Both the position numbers and the translations under genes were made by a program. Shown here piece by piece: positions 38,801 to 47,800 of a stretch of DNA of 64,000 bases. Numbering within the stretch: position 1 is the first letter of the stretch; every line of letters starts with the position of its first letter. Origin of the DNA: Athripsodes cinereus (taxonomy: Eukaryota > Arthropoda > Insecta > Trichoptera > Leptoceridae); assembly GCA_947579605.1 (NCBI GenBank), contig OX388315.1, forward strand, positions 496,001 through 560,000. The letters are read 5' to 3'. The notes under the pieces were generated by a model. That model was not told the origin of the DNA. It did not search any database and saw only the letters and a program-made list of their open reading frames with translations.

Positions 38801-41800
38801 TCTGCGTGTGTTAGAGTGAACAATCTGTTGGAATGGTTCACACTGACCAAAGGAGTAAAACAAGGGTGCGCTATGTCGCCATGGCTTTTTAACCTATACA
38901 TTGATCATTGTATTCGTCCGTTGAAAGAAATTAATGTAGGTGTTGATATGAATGGGATGAATGTAAGAGCGTTAATGTTTGCCGATGATTTGGTATTGAT
39001 GGCTGAAAGTGAAAGTGATCTACAGCGAATGATGACGTGTGTGTATGAAAATTGTGCGATTAATGGATTGAGAATGAATGCAAAAAAGACAAAAATCATG
39101 GTGTTTGAAAGAGGAAGTGAGAGAACAGTATGCCAGGTAATGATTGACAACGAAGTGTTAGAGCAAGTTGACGAATGTGTGTACTTAGGTAGTTTGTTCA
39201 CGAGAGATGGGAAGTGTGAAAGCGATATTGAAAGGAGAAAAGTTGCTGGCAATAAGGTAAATGGTGCAATCCGACCAATAATTGCAAATAGAAACATATC
39301 TACCACAGCTAAAAGTTTGGTGCACTCTGCTATCTTAGTGCCAACACTTATGTATGCAAGTGAGACGTGGACATGGTTAAAGAAGGATGAAAGTGGCATA
39401 AATGCAGCAGAAATGAGATCGTTGAGAAGGATGTGTAGTAAAAGTCTGAGAGATCGTGTGCGTAACAGTGATATACGAAAGGAATGTGGAATGAAAGTGG
39501 GTGTAATAACAAGGATGAATGTAATAAGTTAAGATGGTTTGGGCGCGTGGAAAGAATGAATGAGGACAGAATGACTAAGAAGATATATTTGGCTGAGAGG
39601 AATGGTGCTCGGAGACGTGGACGTCCTAGGATTAAATGGCAAGATCATTTAAATCAAATCCTACAGGACGGTCACGTGTTGAGCACATTGAACAGGAGAG
39701 CATGCATGAGGAATTGTATGACGGTGACGGAAGCGAAAGATGTATGCAAGGATAGAAGGAAGTGGCGCTCAATCCTTTCTGCCAACCCCGCGAGGGAAGC
39801 GGAGTGATGGTATGTATGTATGTATACTTTAATACTATACTATACCGTCACGCCGTCGCGTCGTGTCGCAAGTGGGGGTAGGCAGAGAGAACGGAACGCC
39901 AATTAGATCTGTCCTTACATACTTCTTTCGCTTCTTCTACATTCATACAATTTCTCATACACGCACGTTGATTCCTCTTACTCAAAACATGACCGTCCGT
40001 GAGAATTTGATCAAACCACGTGGTTCTCGGACGCCCGCGCTTTTTTACACACCTTCTTTCAGACAAGTATATCCTCTTTATCATCCTTTCTATATTTATT
40101 CATTCAACATACTCTAATAATAATTATAATAAAAATCTTTATTGCACAAAAAAATTAACAATTTAAACTAGACAAATAAATTTTGTGCAATGGGAGAGTT
40201 TATTGCAGAAGCGTGATATCTTCCAGCTAACCCATTAAACAAAAACATAAATAAAAATAATAAATAAATAATTATAGATATAAACATACATACAGATAAT
40301 TATAAACTTTATTGTACAAAATATTTTGATACAAATAATAAGGTTACATGGTATAAACAAATAATTTTGCACAATGGGCGAGTTTATCGCAGGGACACGA
40401 TATCTTCCAACTAACCCAATATATACTTAAGATACTAAAACAAATATAAATAATATAAGTATAAAAAAAACACTTAAATATAAAAACAACTTAAACAATT
40501 TCGGATACGTGACACAACATAGATGATGGGATACGGGGATGGGATAAAGTGGTAGGAATGGATCAGGACTGCTCATTGTGTATAAATACACAAATATAAT
40601 AAATTAAAACCATGGGAAACCTCAATACAAGTTAATGAGATAGAAGACTAGCAACTATCAACTTCTTTCTTGAAGGTATAAAAAGAAGTACAAGTACACT
40701 GAGAAAAATACTAACGAAATTTCACAACGAATCATTGGTACGTTACGTACTATCAGATTAGGACCAGAGATCGTACAAACGATTTATTAGTACGAATCTA
40801 TAATATTAACTCTTCGCAAACAAGTTGTTGGTAAATTTACGAATGATTTGTTTGCGAAGAGTTAATATTATAAATTTATACCAATGAATCGTTTGTACGA
40901 TCTCTGGTCCTAATCTGATAGTACTGTACCAATGATTCGTTTTGAGTATTTTTCTCAGTGTACGGGTTTTTAGTGGAAGCTGGTTCCACAACCTAGCACC
41001 ATGAACTGAAAAAGAATCGGTGTAACAGTTTGAACGATGTGACGAGATCACTAGAAGATTGTTGGAGGTTGATCGTACTATTTTGAAGTTCTATTCTATT
41101 CTATTCTTCTCAAGGCCACTCAAACCACTCGTTTGCGAGTGGTTTAGGCCAATATGGAAAAACGAGTTTTTAACAATGATATGTGTATTTAAAAAAACAA
41201 TAATGAGGTGTTTCACAGCAAAATGAACCTTAATATAAAGACGGGGTAGTAAATAATAATGACAATACTTCATTCGATGCATCGCACAGCCGTTGTTTAC
41301 AATAATACACAGCTACCTATTACAACTAATTATACCTATTCTAATTCAATAACAAGGTGACTCGAAAAGTTAAATATTTTTATTACTTTGAGGAATTTCG
41401 TCATACATTTATACACCTCTATTGAGTTCAATGATAGTAAAAATTGCACATTGAGGGGGTATGTAATGCATTCCTTCACGAGATTGTCCAGGAATTCTGA
41501 TCTGTCATATTTGGGGCACTCGAAAAATACATGGTCCAGAGATTCCTCATTGGTACCACATTCGCACTCTGGGGAGGGGAAAACACTGATCCTTGCTAAG
41601 TGGGTGGCAACCAAACAATGCCCGATTCGCATTCTGGAAATGAGGGAAATGTCCAATTTTGATTGTCGTTCAATTTCAAACCACCGACGACATTATTTTG
41701 AAGTTATTCCTGTCACAAAAAAGTACACAATCTAATCCGCAGAATGGACTACAAGTAGGTAATGGAGTTTTTAGAGAATTCTGCACTTTGATAAAAAAAG

Positions 41801-44800
41801 GGCCAGCTTGTCACTTGTTGGGAAATCGACGGTTTGCATAGTGACGCCCCATCAGTGCTATACGATTTTTTTTTCCTTAATTTCTACTATTACTACTACT
41901 ACACTGGCCAGCAGACCAGCTGTATATAATAAGCTTGCAAACCGTCTTCTCCGCGTCAACAAAAAATTAAGATAATAATAATAATACTACTTTATTCAAT
42001 CAATAACAATAAAAACAAACGTGAAAACTGAAACAACATGGCTACAATTAAGTTGCAGCAGCCTCACTAGGTTACCCTGGATCGAGGCGTGCTGCGAATA
42101 AAAATAATAAACAATATACAATCAACAAACGATCATTATATCCAAGCAAAATCACAAATAACAAATAAATAAATAATTGACTAATTAATTAAAAATGAAA
42201 GTATGTCAATGAGTCAATAATTAAACGCATGCACAATAAAGTAAACAAATGAATATTCAGGATGGGTGGCAAACTTCATCGCTGAGTTTAAAATATAAAA
42301 TATCTTTATTTTTTTGAACACCTGTCGTAAAAAGGACACATAATAACTTATATAAATGGCAAAGCCGATGGTAGGAATTGTCAGGGCCAACTAAGGAACA
42401 TCTAGTAGTGTCCACCACATGGATCAGGAGGTGGACACTGCAGCACATAGGTACGTCGACGAAAAGAAAAAAAACAAGCTTGTTATAGACCAATCCAGGT
42501 AATTAAAAAAATAATAAAATACGAAATCAGAGAATGCTGAGCACCTAAAGGACAGAAACTCTTGAACAATAAATCTGATACAGTGTATGTGTATGAGTGT
42601 ACCTCACATTTAAAAATAGATGCACTATTTACGATGTTTTCGAAGAAGTATTATGAGCACACTGAGAAAAATACTAACGAAATTTCACAACGAATCATTG
42701 GTACGTACTATCAAATTAGGACCAGAGTTCGTACAAACGATTCACTAGTACAGATCTATTAACTTCGCAACCAATTCATTGGTACGTTTACCAACAACTT
42801 CTTCACAGTGACGTCATCAACTTGACGTTGGCTGCAGAACGAATCGTTGGTAAGAATCAATTGAATTACTTGTCATACTTACGTAGGTACCTATACATGA
42901 CCTTGCTCGTAGCTGTCAAAAGTCCAATAATATTAATCGCGTTTAGTTGTAAAATGTGATCTATTTTTCTAATAACACTATAATTATTATTTGAAAAAAT
43001 CTAACAAAAATAATAATATTATTAGAATAATTTTTCACATTTTACAAATAAACATTGTGATTAATATATAAGTAAAAAAAGTAGCAAGGAAATTAAAATG
43101 ATTTTTTTCTTTTAAGTTCTTATGTAATATAATCATTTATTAAAAATTTCAATTGAAAAAATATAAAAATAAGGACAATTTATAAAGACATAATAAATAT
43201 ATCAAACGCGTATTATAGGATTATTCCAAAGGTCGTGCAGAAATTACAACTCTTTCTTCAGGGATGTTGAATTTTACTTATTATTATTATTCACAGGCAT
43301 TCCACCCGGTAGGAGTGAAATTTTACTTATCATCATTGCCAAAAATCAACGGTGCTATTTCTAGATCTCTTCAGGGTTCTGGTTGATGATTGTCTTGAAT
43401 GTGGTGAGGTTCCCCTTCCCCAGTTTTTATTCAGAGAGAACTGATCCCCCCCCTGAGCATCAGTCATTGCTTGTGTTTACTTGTAATAGCCTATTCATTT
43501 CACGACTTCATGTTTTTCTTTTTTCTTTCATTGTTATTGCCTCGGTCGGTGCAATCGAGTTCATTTTGTTTTTATTTCTTTTTGTTGTTGGAACATAGCT
43601 GCAACATTATAACTGAACTCCATTATATTGATATAATGAAAACAAAACTGTTCTTGGTTTTACTAAGATTTATTTGTTAAATAAGTTACCAGGTTTCGAC
43701 CTATGAGGTCATTGTTAAACTAAATTTACTATAGGCCGTTTTGTTACTTAAATACTATGTCTTAATAGGTAGGTATAACAATATATTCTTAGAGCTAAGG
43801 TTTTATATAATGCAAAAATTATTGAGGGAAATTCAGAAAGAACAGTTGGTTGTGTTGTATGATTTAAATTATATTGATTATATATAATGTGACATTTTAT
43901 TGGTAAAGATTAAGGAAGACAGTTGGTTAGTATTGTGTAAATAAATGAAATAGGTTTGGGTATTTTGACTTCAACTAATAGATTGATGTAACAGATGTAC
44001 CTAATATTATTATCAACAGAGGAATATTGACAAAAAGCATCCATTTAGGAATAATAACATGTACAACATCTAGATTTTCAACTAGTTTCAACAATACCCA
44101 ATACTATTTCATTTATTTACACAATACTAATCAACTGTCTTCCTTATTAATCTTTACTCAACCAACTGTTCTTTCTGAATTTCCCTCAATAATTTTTGCA
44201 TTATATAAAACCTTAGCTTTAAGAATATATTGTTATACCTACCTACAAAGACATAGTATTTAAGTAACAACACGGCCTATAGTAAATTTAGTTTGACAAT
44301 GACCTCATAGGTTGAAACCTGGTAACTTATATAACAAATAAATCGTAGTAAAACCAAAAACAATTTTGTTTTCATTATATCAAAATAAATTAAAAAAACA
44401 CAAGTTCTAATTGTACCACTTTGTTGCTCTACGGGAGTTATTTTATTTGGTATTCTTCTCTGCAACATTTTTCTATGGGAACAAAAATTTTTCATGCTGA
44501 CAGTTGACCCTTTCTGTTTGAGTACGAATGCCCCAATTCTACTAATTTGTTTTCTTCTAGCCTTTTGATAATTCCATTTGACCTTTTTTCTGTAAATTTA
44601 AAAAAAATATATATAACTAAAAGTTATTTTTGAAAACGAAAGAATAGAAATTAAAATAACAGAATTTGAAGTATACAAACTTTTGCTATTGTTGTAGGTG
44701 ACACCAAACCCAGTGCAACAGCTTCACCAATTTGTTAATGTTCTGCAACATTCTGTAAAGTACAAATTTTAGTTAATCTTCAATAAAAACTCAAATTTGG

Positions 44801-47800
44801 CTTGTTGATAAAACAATTATTGCAAATTAAACATCTCATACCAACTCATCATGGACTGGACTTTATAAAGATTCATTATTTGTTGAGCTGTAAATGCTTT
44901 TGATCTTAACATATATTATGGCACCACTCGTGTGGACAAATTTGTTAGTGTAGAAATTTAGTCGGATAAATGTAAGTCCCCAGATTTCTGAACTATCCAG
45001 GTGGACGGTGGGTCTCCTTCAATGTATATACTCAATCACAACCTCATTTGTTTCCTCCACAGTCTAAAAGTACAAAAATGATTTATTAAACCAAATGATA
45101 ACTAATAAAGTTAGTTCATTAACAAACAAAATCAATGTTAGTCCAATATTACATACCGAATTGATGGTTGAAGTTTCACTTTCATTTCATCACATGGTTT
45201 TTAACATTAAATTCTGTAATCTGTAAAGCAAAAAATATTCATTAAATTAAATAACCTAATTAGTCCATCCACAAGCACTCAAGGTTAGAACAATGTTACT
45301 CACCAAATGGTTACTTGATGGTCCACTTTCATTCTGTAATTCCACGTTATTTTCCACATTGCGTTTCATCTATAAAGTAAAAACATATATCAAAATCATT
45401 AATGCTTTAAATCATACAAAAATAATAGTAAATAAGAAAAAATTTCAAAGGTTTACCTTGCATTTCCATGACAGGTGATTTTTTCATCCCATAATGCAAT
45501 ATTATGAGGGATCTTGTTTTAAATGTGAGTAAATGCACGGTCATATTTCAACAATTATCCTCAATCCACTAAAAAAAACACCGAAATACGAAAACGACTT
45601 GACAGAAATTAACACAGAACAAAACACAACGGAGAACCGATAAATGTCATCGAATATTAGCGTTGCCATTAGAATAATTAATAATGACCAAAGTATTGTT
45701 TTTTTTTTATCAAAATATAACACATTTTACAACCATTTTAGTGTATTCTTTATATTGAATAACAATAAATAAGTATTAGGTTATTTGTATAATAACGAAA
45801 ATACTACAAATAAATAAAACAATATTGTACTGTTGAAATACGTTTCGTCAATCATAATGTATTTTTATGCGTGTGGCAATTTTACAAGCCATATGTACTT
45901 ACCGGACTATTATTTTAAACCAACTAGCGCCATACACGGATGTTTGGGTAACTAAAACTAGTAAAAGATTGGTAAAGGCCGAACAAATCATTGTGCAGAA
46001 ATAGTTATCGGTAAATGCGAAATGATTTAATGTTACGTAATGTTGAATTTGATCTTTATGTCATATTATATCAATGGTAAGGCGAGCAAAACAATTTATT
46101 GTGAAATATCAATTGAATTTGTAGATGTACCTTTTCTCAGTGCATAGTTATAATCCAGTTCCATTATCCTAAACTATAAGTCCTTTACTAGGATTCAAAT
46201 GAAATGGCAAACTCTGTCGTAAAATGTGCGAGAAAGAAGGTGATCGACTACCTGCGCCAACAACAAGGTTAGCAAAATCAGGGATTTATGACAAAACGGC
46301 GTTGAAAATGTTCCTCAGAGGATTACCTCATCATTTGAGTATGGTGGTACGCCTCAAGAATCCAGATTCACTGGAATAAGCAATTACAATGGTGACAGAA
46401 GAAGAAAACTTCATTTACGTCCAAAATAGGGTAGAACACCTGAGTGCAGTAAAGGAGTATCGTCCACCTATGGTAACACAACAACAGCTAAGATTCTTTC
46501 CACGTGTACCAGCTGGAAACCCAATACCATTTGGAAGACAGAATCCTTCTTTCACAAGGACTAATTCTGGCAGATTTAACCCACCTATGAGGTGATCGAC
46601 TACCTGCGCCCGTCACACTCACGTCTCTTATGTACGTTAGTAGTGATGGGTAAATTATGTTCGATGTTACTAAATAAAACGCAGATGAAAAGGATTAATA
46701 TTTTTAAAATACGAATTAATATTTTAAGACGCTTATTTTATGCTTGTATTTGGGTTTGTAACAAAAACTCAGATACATCTTTAAAATGATACTTTTATAG
46801 TCATAGGTACAAACTATAGCTAATCACATAAACATATAAGTATGTTTTAAACACGAAAAATATAAATAAATATGCTTTACATTTCCTACTCAATGTAAAA
46901 CAGTTAAAACTAGTAAAAACAGGTCAGGAATAGGATTAGAAATAAGACGTGATATTTACATACCTACATCGAGTAACAAGAAAATATAGTTCGATCCATC
47001 GATACCCGTAAAACAAACTATCACCTCTAATTGGATTTTGTTTTATTATTAGAGTCGACAATTCATTTGAATACAAGTATAGAGCATTGGTTTTAATATA
47101 CATACGTTATATTTTTACTCCGGACATTTAACTATTAATTATTTATTTATTTATTTTGACAATAAACGGCATTTGCCTTTTACAATACATGAGAAGTTTA
47201 CAAAATTATACAGTCTTCAAAAATCAAACATCAAACTAGTAGTCCCATCTCAAAATTGTCATTTTTATACATTGCCTTTTTTATACCGAGATGTAGAATT
47301 ATTACTGAAATTTAAGTCAAAATGTTTTCAGAATTTGTTTTAGATGATGCAGAAACAGAAAATGAAGTCACAGAAGAAAAATACACAAATACCGATGCAG
47401 ATTGCATTCGTTCTGCTGATTTTTCAAAATTACCAACTGAAGTCCAATATGATGTACTTTCGGAGATACCTGACTCCATCAAAAGCAACAAAAATGGTGA
47501 AAATAATAATATATCTGAAATGTATAAATAAGAAATAATATAGGTACCTATTATATTTCTATAAAAGTATATTCGCCTGTCTTCATAGAGGTCAATTATT
47601 ATTTTTACTACGGAAAATGAATCGGGCAACAAATCCAACAACACCCTAGATACCCTCACATTAAGCAATATGCTTTTGTCGTGGAGTAAGTCAGATGTGG
47701 GTTGAATTGAAACCAGGTTTTGTATTAATTTAATTTCAAAATAAAAAAAAACTTTGTATTTTTGTCCCGTATCTCTCGAATGTTCAGCTATTTCACTGTT

